From Amphimedon queenslandica (lineage: Eukaryota; Porifera; Demospongiae; Haplosclerida; Niphatidae): a DNA stretch of 64,000 nt. The notes under the pieces were generated by a model. The model saw only the letters and a program-made list of their open reading frames with translations. It did not search any database and was not told where the DNA came from. How positions within the stretch are numbered: position 1 is the first letter of the stretch; each line of letters starts with the position of its first letter. The position numbers and the translations under genes were made by a program. Below are positions 53,656 to 64,000 of the stretch, one piece after another. Location of the stretch: assembly GCF_000090795.2 (NCBI RefSeq), contig NW_003546256.1, positions 363,891 to 427,890 of the forward strand, read 5' to 3'.

Positions 53656-55441
53656 ATGGCCACTGAACTCAAGGGAAAAGTTCTAACGGGTATTTATTTA
53701 CACTGAGGTTCATTATGATGCCACTCTCTCCTTTATTGTAGTATTGGGCCCTGTTTCTCCTGATGAACTTGGTGTGGTACTACCTCACGAGCATTTACTC
53801 CTTGATTTCGGTAAAGCATGGACACCAAAACCGCCTGAATATGGAGGCACTGGTGACATTAAGGATCTTCCATTAGCAATAGAGAATCTTGGAGCAATCA
53901 GACAATACCCGTGAGCAATTAAAAGCAATACATACTAATGCTATCTATATTAATGGGAATAAAACTTGATATGTTAACACTTGGCTTTTTTTGCTCCTTT
54001 TCCCTATAATAAATAATAACAATAATAACAACAGTAGTTACAGTACTACAATACTTCATTTAATATAGGTATAGTAATGCTTCTAACATTATGGTTGACT
54101 CAGAGGAAGATCTCGTCCAAGAACTAAAATTATATAAAGCATCAGGTGGTGGGACGTTATGCGATGTAACAATAACAGGCATACGAACCAAACCACAGTC
54201 CCTCCCGTTATTATCCACATCCAGTGGTGTGCATATTGTCCATGGTACAGGATACTATACCAAGAGGTTTATACCACCCGACGTCAAAGATATGACTATC
54301 CATGAGATATCTGATACAATAGTGAGAGAGATAATGGAGGGACTACCTGGTACATCTCCTCCTGTGAGGTGTGGGATCATTGGAGAGATAGGCTGCTCAT
54401 GGCCTCTTAATGAATTTGAGAAAAAGGTACTTCAAGGATCAGCCATTGCTCAAAGGAAAACTGGTCAGTAAATTAAGCATGATGTGTTCTCAAGCCAAAA
54501 TGTGCATCAATAAAGCAAAAAAGAATTGTCTCATAAAAATTTGATTTTTGACACCTTGTTAACACTTTAAAGTGTAAACAAGGTGTTGCGTAATATACCA
54601 CAAGACTTCTGCCTAATTCTTTCATGATTAGGTGCTCCTCTTATCATTCATCCTGGACGTAATGAGAGAGCTCCATTTGATATTGTCGACATTTTAAAAG
54701 AAGCTGGAGCAGATTTGTCAAGGACAGTAATGTCACACATTGATAGGACGATCCTTGACAGTGCTTCACTTATCAAGTTTGCAGAGACAGGCTGTGGAGT
54801 GGAACTGGATCTGTTTGGAATTGAATGCTCTCACTATCAGGTCAGAAAATAAAATTATTTTTCTCTCTTGTTATCAATTTTATCTCCTCTCTCTCCCCTA
54901 GTTCAATGTAGATGTTGATATGCCAAATGATGGTCAGCGTATACAAATGGTCAAATGTTTGGTTGATGGTGGCTATAAAGACCGTATCTTTATATCACAC
55001 GATATTCACACGAAGCACAGATTGGTCAGTAAAACCAATTGTAACCTCCCTGTATACAGGAAAGAGGCAATGACTACTATAAGCTCTTTTCTATCTGCCT
55101 TCTGTCCCCTCAATTACATTTAAAATTACATAATTGTAATGGTGCTTATGTACTGTAGCAAGTTTGAGCTGATTTCAATCAAAATTGGATTTTAAAGAAT
55201 TTTTAAAGTTACTCAAAAATCAAGTCAAAGTCCCTGTACTATAGTTCAGGGTCATTGGCCAAATTTTGCCAAAAATCTGCTTTTTTTCTCTTTCCTTCCT
55301 TGTTAGGTTAAGTATGGAGGCCATGGTTATTCTCATATAATTAACAATGTTGCCCCAATGATGGTCAACAGAGGCATACCAAGAGATGTAGTGGATCAGA
55401 TTATGATAGAAAATCCTAAAAAATGGCTGACATTCGTTTGA
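53656..55441 (+). CDS. PTER: Phosphotriesterase-related amidohydrolase
   Basis: Metal-dependent amidohydrolase of the phosphotriesterase family; the mammalian enzyme has been reported to hydrolyse N-acetyltaurine to taurine and acetate. It starts [12 protein letters not shown], spliced to [20 protein letters not shown]. Metal-ligand motifs of the TIM barrel are present: HEH near residue 28, [38 protein letters not shown] and [11 protein letters not shown]. An exon near 55307 gives [19 protein letters not shown], and the protein ends [10 protein letters not shown]. About 345 residues, normal length. The last intron contains a fragment of the palindrome repeat family. PDIA5 diverges; the glycosyltransferase gene converges 174 bp away. 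Confidence 0.95.
55140..55278 (+). repeat. Partial palindrome-family monomer in PTER intron
   Basis: Contains AGCAAGTTTGAGCTGATTTC and CCCTGTACTATAGTTCAGGG (one mismatch to the perfect palindrome), then GCCAAATTTTGCC. A single truncated copy. Confidence 0.8.
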
Positions 55442-55615
55442 AACATTTTACACTGATAGTTATTAAAACATTAATCAGTTTTCTTGAATATTATAATAAT
55501 TATCGGTTGGCACAAAAATAGTCAAATAATCTTAAACATGAAAAATGAATAAATGATACTTGAACTATTCTAAAATGAACTTATTATAATTAATATTTTA
55601 GTTGAAGCTCTTATT

Positions 55616-58115
55616 TTATATACAAAATAAGTGCGATGAATTCTTTTCCAATTCAAGGACATATCTCCCAAGCTCCTTCCTGTCAGCCATTGACTCAGTC
55701 TGCGAAGAGATACAGTCTCCTTTCCATTGTCCATTAGGATTACAAACCTTGGGATGCCACCTGTGGACGAGGCCAGGATCGGGAGCCCTCACTACATCGT
55801 AGCCATAGTCTATTATCCTCTTGTGGAACTCAAAGTCTTCCCTGCCCCACCCGTAATAAGTGGTGTCCAACTTACCACTCTTCACATAGTCTCCTTTATA
55901 CATGCAGAGCATCCCATACGAGTAATAGCCCCAGTGCCCGTGCTTCCTCGATATCGATAGGTGCTTCGGCATCCTGGACAGTTTATAGACATATTTCATG
56001 TTGTACATTTTGAAAACCTCCGGATAGTACACTTGCTTGCCGCGGACCGTGTTTAAGCGACACCTGTGCAGAAACTCTGGCGTCACGTCCATGTCGACGT
56101 CACAGAAAAACATGAGGTCGCCGTCGTTGAGTATCGAAGTACCGGCATCAAGAGCCTTAGCACGAGCAAAGGTTCCTTTTCCTTGAACGATACTGAATTT
56201 ACTGGACGGGTAGAGTTTATGGTATCTGGAAATAAGCTCCCGACATTTCCCGATGTCGTCATTATTATACACGACAAGGATGAGGTGCAAGTGATTGAGG
56301 GAGACTGGGATCAAGGACTCATACATGACAAAAAACTGGTCTAGCCTGCTCCCGACACTACTAATAGGCACAATAAAATTAATCACCTCGGTATCAAGGT
56401 TTTTTGCGGGAAGTTTCAAGAAACTCGATTGATATGGACGCATAAATGAGAACCTTCTCTGGAGCGTTACGTAAGGATTATTGGCCTCTTTGAATTCAAC
56501 ATCAAGTATGTAGCGGCCCCCATTGGGGCTGTGTTTTAGATAACCATTTATTATATTATGATAGACAAGGTCGGTGTGATAGTCATTATTAGCTAGTCTT
56601 AATGCTTCCAAAAGAGCCAAATCGATCTCATTCTTCCAGTGGCCAAGTTTCCATTTTGGATCCATGTCCCGATCAATATAAATGCTATCAGAATCAAAGT
56701 ACATCCAAGCTTGAAGTTCACTCATGTCAGTCGGTGGTGCCTCATACATTGGGTAGTCGTTGGCGAAAATAAAGCCTGGGACCGGGGATGTTTTTTTCGG
56801 ATTAGCTTCAGCCATTTTCGACAAGAGCCTCTTCATGTTTCGTTGAAGGTTCCTGATCCCGCTGGCTGTTTCGTTGTACTCCAATTGAGTGTAGTAATAG
56901 TTTAAAGTGTAGTAGGAGTATCTTGACCTAACAGGATGTATGGTGACTTGTTTGTACAAATATTTCAAAGAGGAGAGCTTGTCATCGTTCAGTATAAAGT
57001 CTTCATCGAAAGAATTTAACTACATAAATAAGATTAATAATAAAACACAGGGTCTGTATATTAAAGAAAAAATAATAAAAATAATGTACGGTACACTCGA
57101 CTCACCATTGGTAAATGAGAGGAACAATCAATAAGAAGATTATCAGCTATGCAATGGGCAATAGTACTAAGGGGAGGGGGTGACTCCAACCCTATTAAAC
57201 ACGTACTCCCTTCCCTAATCAGCCTAGCCAAAGCTCTTCTACTCATCACTATACCTCCATTGGGCCCACAAGCACTAAGAACTCCTCCATTTAGTCCTTT
57301 ATAATGTGCTGAAGATGATTTACCAAAAACTAAATCATCAAAGTATCGATGACTATCCAGTAAAAGGGCGAGACGCTTCAAGTTGACGTAGGTCTCTGGC
57401 TGTACGAATAGGACCCAGTGATGCTCTGAAGTTAACGCATTGTGGAGTTTGGTCAGTAGCTTATTAATGTTTAAGTATCCATCGTCGTAACTATACGAGA
57501 AAGAGTCGTTTTTCCTTAGCCACGAGATCCCTTTTCTCTCTCCCTCTCCACTCGTCTTACACCTCTTGTCCTCAACAAGGAATATATTATTGAAATTATT
57601 GCCCCAAGTGTCCTTGATCAGTTCTTGATATTCTTGCAATTGGCAGTTCGGACGTCCTCCCCCTCTCTCGTTAGACATTAATACAACCATCAAATTACTC
57701 GCCTTCTGACGGCCGAGGGGTCGTTCTTTCCTCTCTTCGCTTAAAAGTTCGTCTGATTTAAATCGCCGCTCCTCCTCCTCCTCCTCGCTGATGTACTTCT
57801 CTTGAATGAGAGGAGGGGATTTGCTCAATGGGTCCTGGGACTTGTCTTCATAATAAAACACACCGGGCCCTAGCTAAGAAAGAGAGATGAGAAAGAAAAG
57901 AGTATTAGGAGTTATAGTATTATTATATATGTATATGTCTGGGGTCTTACTGATGCTCCTGGGATGGTAAAAATCTTCTCATTATAATAATAATAGTAAT
58001 TAATGGTACTGAAGGAATAATTGGTTAACAGTATTGCAAGTAGTGAGCTAAAAACAACTCCTGTTACGAATCCAATGCAAAAATAAATCTTTTCTTGTAA
58101 GCTTCCTTTCGCCAT
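55616..58115 (-). CDS. Chondroitin synthase-like type II membrane glycosyltransferase (CHSY/CHPF family)
   Basis: Golgi enzyme family that polymerises chondroitin-type chains. Three exons (57951-58115, 57106-57873, 55616-57019) sum to 778 residues, matching CHSY1 (802) and CHPF (about 775). There is a short cytosolic tail, then membrane anchor IYFCIGFVTGVVFSSLLAI. The N-terminal fringe-like domain includes ELIKDTWGNNFNNIFLVEDK and GPNGGIVMSRRALARLI. The C-terminal GalNAc-transferase-like domain has the DVD metal motif in DLMFFCDVDMDVTPEFLHRC and YYGWGREDFEFHKRIIDYGY. In the N-terminal domain the usual acidic DDD site reads QPE (LFVQPETYVNL), so that half may be inactive, as in polymerising factors. 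Which family member it represents is uncertain. Confidence 0.85.
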
Positions 58116-58360
58116 TTTTAATTAGTGAGATTGCCCCACCCACAACTAATTTTAGCCCCTCCCACTAGTAATTATTTTTAATGCAAAAAAATTAAAATGT
58201 TATTTTTTATTAAAAATCTCTGCCAAAACAACATATCAAACCAACATTAACAACAACAAAAAAAAAACAAGAGTTAAAAATAATTTTTGTGTCAATTATA
58301 AATATTTATGTGCCTGATTAAAAAATAAAAACAAAAACAAAAAACAACAACAAATCAAGA
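58116..58360 (-). other. Spacer between PARD3 3' end and CHSY-like start
   Basis: A 245-bp same-strand spacer. Near the glycosyltransferase start it has CCCCACCC and CCCCTCCCAC boxes (about 58133-58165). The rest is A-rich with AATAAA-like words that could end PARD3. No gene is seen. Confidence 0.5.
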
Positions 58361-58659
58361 CTATAAAGCTCTTGTGTTATGTGATGCAAATAAATGATCG
58401 TCTCTTCTCTCAATGGCCGTAGTCCTCCTCCTCTCTCTCTCAATGGCAGCTGCTCCTCTCTCATCATCTCCCTCCAGTTTACCCGAGTGACTCTGCATTC
58501 GTTTTATGGTATCCATTGATATCCCAAACTCTTTTGCCAGATTGTCCATGCTGTCCTCAGAGAGGTCAATGTCAATGGAGCTCATCGTGCGAGAACGAGA
58601 CTTTTTTACTTTCTTGGATTTCGATGATTTCTTTGGCCTATAGCAATAAAATATTAATA

Positions 58660-58733
<74 letters not shown>

Positions 58734-58865
58734 GTTATCATTATTATTATTATTATTATTATTGTTATCATTAAAAGTACTTTAATATGTCAATCAAACT
58801 CTTTCTGGACAATTTCTTCTTTGGGCTTTTGGTTAAACTGATGACTGTGTTTGAATTATCTGGAG

Positions 58866-58899
<34 letters not shown>

Positions 58900-61800
58900 A
58901 CACAAGGGTCCAAGAGCATAGATAAAGTGAGAGAGAGGGAGGGAGTGACATACCATTATGTTCATCAGCATATGAGCGATCTACAGCTCTCCTGAATGAG
59001 TTTCTAGTGCTGCCACGACTCCTAAAAAATAATAATGATAATAATATAACAATAACAGTAACAATAAAATCAAACCATGTTTATAGAAAATTTTCCATTT
59101 TATAATACATTGTGCTGTATAAAAACTTTGAGCTCATTCAAATAAAAAATAACTTATTAATACTTTACAGGGTCTTTGGCCAAATTTCGCCAAAAATGAC
59201 TAGGAGAGAATTCTCCATTTTTATAATTTTTCTGATACACATACATGTTCTTATGTTGTGTAGCAAGTCTGAGCTGATTCCGATCAAAATTAGAATTTTT
59301 TTTTAATTTTTAAAGTTGCCTCAAAATCCTCTACTATAAATTTAGTGGCTTGTCAGCTCAAGAAGTACAGATATGCTTTTTAATCCTGCAGTGCACAAGT
59401 AGTATGTGTACAGTATGGGTACCGTAATCCTCTAGCACCATCAGCATTAATAGTGTGATGCATAACTGTCTGCAGGGACTCCAATGAGCTACTCTTCACC
59501 ATCCTTAGATTAGGACCAACTTCAACTCCGTCCAGCATCCCGGACTGATTGTTGTAGGTGGAGAAAGCAGTTGTAATGTCACTGTCAGATCCTACTCTAT
59601 AAAGAGGAGGAGGGCTGGGTGAGCCCTCACCATCCACCAATGGGACAACATTAGCCAATGGAACATGTTTGAGGTTCGGCTGAGGTTTAGCTGAATCTGA
59701 GAGAGAGAGAGAGAGAGAATGAATTTTTAAAATAAGGTAAAGTACTTTTAGGTATCGATCTCCTGGCAGCATCATCTCTTTGAAAGTTCCCAATGTCAGT
59801 GTCCGATGAAAAGGAGGCCAGGCTTGTACAGTCATTATATGCACTGGGATCCTATTAATAATGTGATAATAATTAATATTATTAAAATTCAAGCATAATT
59901 CAAAATTTGAGCTATGCATTTAAAAAGCATGTAAAGTGCTTCTAACCAAGTTTTCCAAGGGTTTCCCACAGGATATTGGCATAGTGTCACTTGTCAGTAA
60001 ATTTTAAAGTTAAGCCCATGGATTTTTCCGAAAAATGGCTCCGAAATCACCCCAAATTTTTATTAAATTTTCTGATACATATTGATGTCTTTGTGCTATG
60101 TAGAAAGTTTGAGCTAATTCTGAGCTCAAATGTTCGAGTTATGGCCATTTTAAAAATGAGCCATTTTCTGAAAATTGCCCTGTACTATAGCCCATGGATT
60201 TTTCTGAAAAATGGCTCCGAAATCACCCCAAATTTTTATTAAATTTTCTGATACATATTGATGTCTTTGTGCTATGTAGAAAGTTTGAGCTAATTCTGAG
60301 CTCAAATGTTCGAGTTATGGCCATTTTAAAAATGAGCCATTTTCTGAAAATTGCCCTGTACTATAGCCCATGGATTTTTCTGAAAAATGGCTCCGAAATC
60401 ACCCCAATTTTTTATTACATTTTCTGATACATATTGATGTCCTTATGCTATGTAGAAAGTTTGAGCTGATTCCGAGCTCAAATGTTCGAGCTACGGCCAT
60501 TTTAAAAATGAGCCATTTTCTGAAAATTACTCTGTACTATAATAGCCCATGGATTTTTCCAAAAAATGGCTCCAAAATCACCCCAAATTTTTATTACATT
60601 TTCTGATACATATTGATGTCCTTATGCTATGTAGAAAGTTTGAGTTGATTCCGACATAAAATTCTTGAGTTATGAGCAATTTAAAAATCAAACCAGAATT
60701 CTCTCCTAGCAATTGTTGGCAAAATACCCTCCATTATAGTAGAGGGTCTTTAACCGGATTTTTGAGCAACTTTAAAAATTCACTAAGAAGAAGGTACATG
60801 GTATAAGTACTACAAAGGAAACTAGGGTCATCAGAATTGGCTCAAAAGTTCCTAGTTAGCAATATCTAGCCATAAAGCTGTCCTTACTCTTTCATTGATG
60901 GTGTACTTGCCACTGCTGGTCATTCTTGGGAGGGTATGAGACTCAATGTGATGATCAGCACTAACAAACAAAATATTAATAATAACATAAATACAATTAT
61001 ACGTGTACATGTACATGCACCAATATATGCATGTATATTCATTTATACATACACGTACATGTATGTGAGTGTGTGTGTGAATATATGAAAACGACTCACC
61101 TTCTGTTGCTCCCTTTACCGGCTGGTTTTAGTGTATCATATGGAGGGGATGCTAAACAATAAAAAATTAAAATTAATTGATACTACATTAGAAGGACACA
61201 AGTCATTACCGATTCTCCTAAAGCCATTACTGCTGTCCCTAGAGCTACGTTGTGAGGAAGAGAGGTTTCCTGAGCTGCTATACTTTGAGTTGTCGTGAGC
61301 GTGAGAAGAGAAGGAGAGGGTGTGGTGGGATACATGATGCGACTTGAAACTGCCCGAGGCTGAGAGCTCACTGTGGACGCTGGCGGAGCGAGGGTAAGCG
61401 GAGAGAGAGGAGGAAGAGGGAGAGTGAGAGTTCTTAGAACGATCAGGACCACTTGACATGGGCCAGGGAGACCTTTCATTAGTAGGAGACTAAGAGAAAA
61501 AGTAAAACACAACACATGAACACTTGTAGAGTGGGAAAAAATTGAAAATACAAATATATGGAGAGTAGAGCCTCTCTTAACAGACACTCTCTATAACAGA
61601 CAACACAAAGGACACTCCTCCTGTATATAACAGACTAAATTTCTTGTCCCAAAGTGTCCATTATAAAGAGGCTCAATTGTAACAGTGTATACGATGTAAC
61701 AGAGGTATTTAAGAAAGAGTGAGAGAGAGAGGTACTAACTAGTGAGTCTTGTCTCATCGGTGAGTTATGTCTCAGTTTATGAAGTGGTTCATTTCCTTCT

Positions 61801-63446
61801 CCTCCAGTGCTCAACCAGCCCCCGGAGAGCTTCTGGGCTAACGGCTGCTTCTTCTTAAGCATGGCTCGATCAAGAGAATTCTCCCTGTAGCTGATAATGA
61901 TGATATATCAATGTAATAGTCTTGAACAATTTATTACCTGTAAGAATTCCCCCCTCCACCTCCTGTCGTTTTTATTTGAGACGAAGGGCCGGATCTTGAA
62001 TGACTGGTTTCAGGAACATATTCTGAGCCCCTTGCTCCTCCTCCTCCTCCAACTTCCAGCTCGTAATTATTAGTAGCGGTACTGCTCCCAGCTGTTGTCA
62101 TCGGCTGGTAATAATTAGAGCCAGGGTATTCAAGAGAAGAATCAAATCTACATCCACCATTACTGCTGCTGAGGGAACCGTTGGAACTACGGGATAACAT
62201 TAAATCATCCTGAAAGAGAAGAGAGAGAGTGCTATCAATATATACATGTACATGTATTGTGTATAACGTATATGTAGCTTAACTAACATGAACAGCTCCC
62301 GACTGGTTGTCAAATGACTCCCCAAGGTCTAACTCTTGTGACAACACAGCACTGACCTAATGATAGAACCGCATGACATACTGTAACTATAATGTTCATA
62401 ATACCTTTACGTCATCAGGGCAGTCAATACCAATCTCATTGGTCTGCCCTCCATCAGGCGGTGGTCTCTCCTCTTCTTGTAGTGCTGGCATCTGTGATGT
62501 ATAGCTAGCTCCTCCTGACTGGTGCTTCCTACTATTGGGACCAGTTGTACGTCCTATAGTCTGGGGAGAGAGAGAGGGGGGAGGGAGAGAGGGGAGAGAG
62601 AGGGGGGAGAGAGGAGAGAGAGGGGGGAGAAAGGAGAGAGAGGGGGGAGAGAGGGGGAGAGAGGAGGGGTAGAGAGGGGGAAAGGGAGGGATGAGAAAGT
62701 GGTTATAAAGACAGGATGCCAATGAGACAGTAAACCATGTTGAGTCTACCAGTGTGTGTGAAAGTTTTTAAAGTAGGAAACCTCCTCCTGTGAGAAACGG
62801 AGAGCACACTCTTGTGTATGGGCAGATTATGCGTGTACAGTGGATGTACAGTGGAGCATGTGTGGTGACATTTGTATGTGCGTGTGTATGTGTGTGGTAT
62901 TATTGACAGATGTCACTGTTTTGTCAGCTCTTATGCGATTCCCATGCTCATCAACAACAAAATAATAATAATGATAATAATAATGATAATTTAGTAACTA
63001 ACATTAAATATCATTCATTATTGGACTCACCAATTTAATGCTTGATATTTTTGTGTCGGGCTCTGCTTGTCTCAGCTCTTTCTTAAGTGCTTCCATTGCG
63101 TCCCTGTTGCTCATGTTAGTCACTGACTGAGAGTTGACTGAGATCAACTGATCATTGATCTTCAAACGACCATCCTAGAGTAAGAGTATGCATATAATTA
63201 AAAATTTGTAAATACACCTGTACGTGTTCTGGTATGTAATTATAAATACAGTACATGTACCTCGTGATTGTAAATTATGTAGTTTTTTATGCATACACAT
63301 GTTTTAAGCTATTTAGTAATTTACATGTATGTACATGTACATCAATATTATATCCATGGATAACAAACAGTGAATATTTTGAAAACACAACAAAGACTAA
63401 ACAATAAACACAACCAAAACAACAGCTAAGGATAACTGAGGGGGGG

Positions 63447-63480
<34 letters not shown>

Positions 63481-63921
63481 TGACATAAAGCACACTCTTT
63501 TACTTTAGCAGCAGCTCCTCCAGGTACAATTGACTTGATATAAATCCCCATATCGCTGGACTGCTGTCTCCTGCTGCTACTGCATCTCCCATGAACTGTG
63601 ACTCCAAGACCAGCCAAGCCATTATCAAGATGAATATCAAACGCCATCACTACTTTATTAGCTGATGAAGACACAACAGGAGACTCGGAAGAATCAAGAA
63701 ACTTGAGAGAAGAGAGAGAGAAAGAACAATAAAGGAGAAAGATATGATTATACACACAGGATCATAAACACTAAGTGTACCTCGTCTTGCTGTGACTCTA
63801 CAACTTCTTGACGTGATATGACCAGTTTAACTGAGCTCCCTGACAAACGTAATAATCTAACGACGTCGGATTGAAGAAAACCTTTAACTGATACATCATC
63901 AACCTAGAGAGAGAGAGGAAT

Positions 63922-64000
<79 letters not shown>
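58361..64000 (-). CDS. PARD3: PAR3 polarity scaffold, C-terminal two thirds (5' end beyond window)
   Basis: PAR3 recruits PAR6/aPKC and defines cortical polarity. The visible exons start inside PDZ2 (VKGFLQSDVVRLLRLSGSSV, KLVISRQEVVESQQDE). PDZ3 follows complete: NGLAGLGVTVHG, SDMGIYIKSIVPGGAAAK, joined to DGRLKINDQLISVNSQSV and NRDAMEALKKEL. This matches human PARD3 PDZ3 ([28 protein letters not shown]). Downstream are Ser/Gly-rich exons and the conserved aPKC-region motif VKSSSLESLQT. Next comes NSFRRAVDRSYADE (human ESFRAAIDKSYD), then a basic KKSSKSKKVKKSRSR stretch and a final charged helix ending SHNTRAL. Many short exons. Introns carry GA tracts (CT on the sense strand) and repeat arrays. 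Confidence 0.91.
58651..58768. repeat. (TTA)n microsatellite in PARD3 intron
   Basis: Nearly 120 bp of TTA/ATT with two TTGTTATCA interruptions, the longest trinucleotide run here. Poly-Ile or poly-Leu frames through it are artefacts. Confidence 0.92.
59095..59335 (+). repeat. Palindrome-family monomer (partial) in PARD3 intron
   Basis: Carries CTTTGGCCAAATTTCGCCAAAAATGACTAGGAG, quoted here in part as GCCAAAAATGACTAGG, and AGCAAGTCTGAGCTGATTCC. The palindrome itself is lost or truncated. Confidence 0.8.
59955..60780 (+). repeat. Tandem array of ~177-bp monomers in PARD3 intron, four copies
   Basis: TGATACATATTGATG recurs near 60073, 60249, 60425 and 60604 (176-179 bp). The first two to three units are almost identical, suggesting recent amplification. 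The left border has AGGGTTTCCCACA (59958-59970), the inverse of the terminal motif seen at the palindrome-family loci, which links the two families. Confidence 0.92.
62562..62690 (-). repeat. GA/GGGGA-rich tract in PARD3 intron
   Basis: About 130 bp of GAGAGAGGGGGGAGAG units. On the sense (minus) strand it is a CT/CCCTCC polypyrimidine tract that runs into the acceptor of the TIGRTTGPNSRK exon. Confidence 0.85.
63448..63478 (-). repeat. (GA)n tract near PARD3 PDZ3 exon
   Basis: A G-run and GA repeat located in the intron after the PDZ3-start exon; it is CT on the sense strand. Confidence 0.8.
63919..63998 (-). repeat. (GA)n microsatellite at the right edge
   Basis: About 80 bp of almost pure GA to the window end, inside a PARD3 intron (CT on the sense strand). 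Its full length is unknown because the window stops within it. Confidence 0.88.

Noticed and set aside
55727-56905. Plus-strand ORFs of 77-92 residues
   Set aside because: Antisense shadows of the large chondroitin-synthase-like exon; no splice sites or family match.
58516-58785. Poly-Ile/poly-Leu open frame
   Set aside because: It runs through a (TTA)n microsatellite. Only its flanking part on the minus strand is real PARD3 exon.
59991-60606. Three near-identical plus-strand ORFs with MDFSEKWLRNHP
   Set aside because: They repeat with the 177-bp satellite period and appear in non-coding intronic arrays. The similarity reflects recent repeat amplification, not a gene family.

Overview
This window is animal nuclear DNA from a compact, AT-rich genome. 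Nearly every gene is split by short GT-AG introns, often 40-150 bp. Coding content is metazoan: integrin alpha and beta chains, PAR3, a two-domain chondroitin-synthase-type glycosyltransferase, DBF4 and dynactin subunits. The gene density, tiny introns, gene set and microsatellite load suggest an early-branching animal. A demosponge of the Amphimedon type is my best guess, but that assignment is inference; no marker here proves it.

Layout: an integrin alpha gene (minus, cut by the left edge) stands head-to-head with an integrin beta gene (plus), followed by a tandem second integrin beta gene. Then come TEX10 (-), DCTN2 (+), PTGES3/p23 (-), a nostrin-like F-BAR/SH3 gene (+), PRPS (+), YBEY (-), ANKAR (+), NOL11 (-), DBF4 (-), ATP5F1B (+), TRA2 (-), PSMC5 (+), PDIA5 (-), PTER (+), a CHSY/CHPF-like gene (-) and PARD3 (-, cut by the right edge). 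Fourteen of the nineteen genes form seven divergent head-to-head pairs. Their start codons lie about 93-504 bp apart, so shared bidirectional promoters are the organising principle. Convergent neighbours are also tight, down to 83 bp between stop codons.

Functional themes are adhesion and polarity at the two ends (integrins, PAR3, a chondroitin-type synthase for matrix) and housekeeping in the middle. The middle includes ribosome biogenesis (TEX10, NOL11, YBEY), replication licensing (DBF4), the proteasome (PSMC5), mitochondrial ATP synthase, ER folding (PDIA5, p23) and nucleotide synthesis (PRPS).

Non-genic content is mostly repeats inside introns. There are tandem arrays of a ~177 bp monomer at three loci and a related ~186 bp family carrying a perfect 20-bp palindrome. 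I also see a 230-bp hAT-like MITE, a 32-bp minisatellite, and many (CT)n, (TTA)n and (GT)n tracts. The (CT)n tracts mostly lie on the sense strand just upstream of 3' splice sites. I found no prokaryotic-style system, CRISPR array, viral gene or tRNA.
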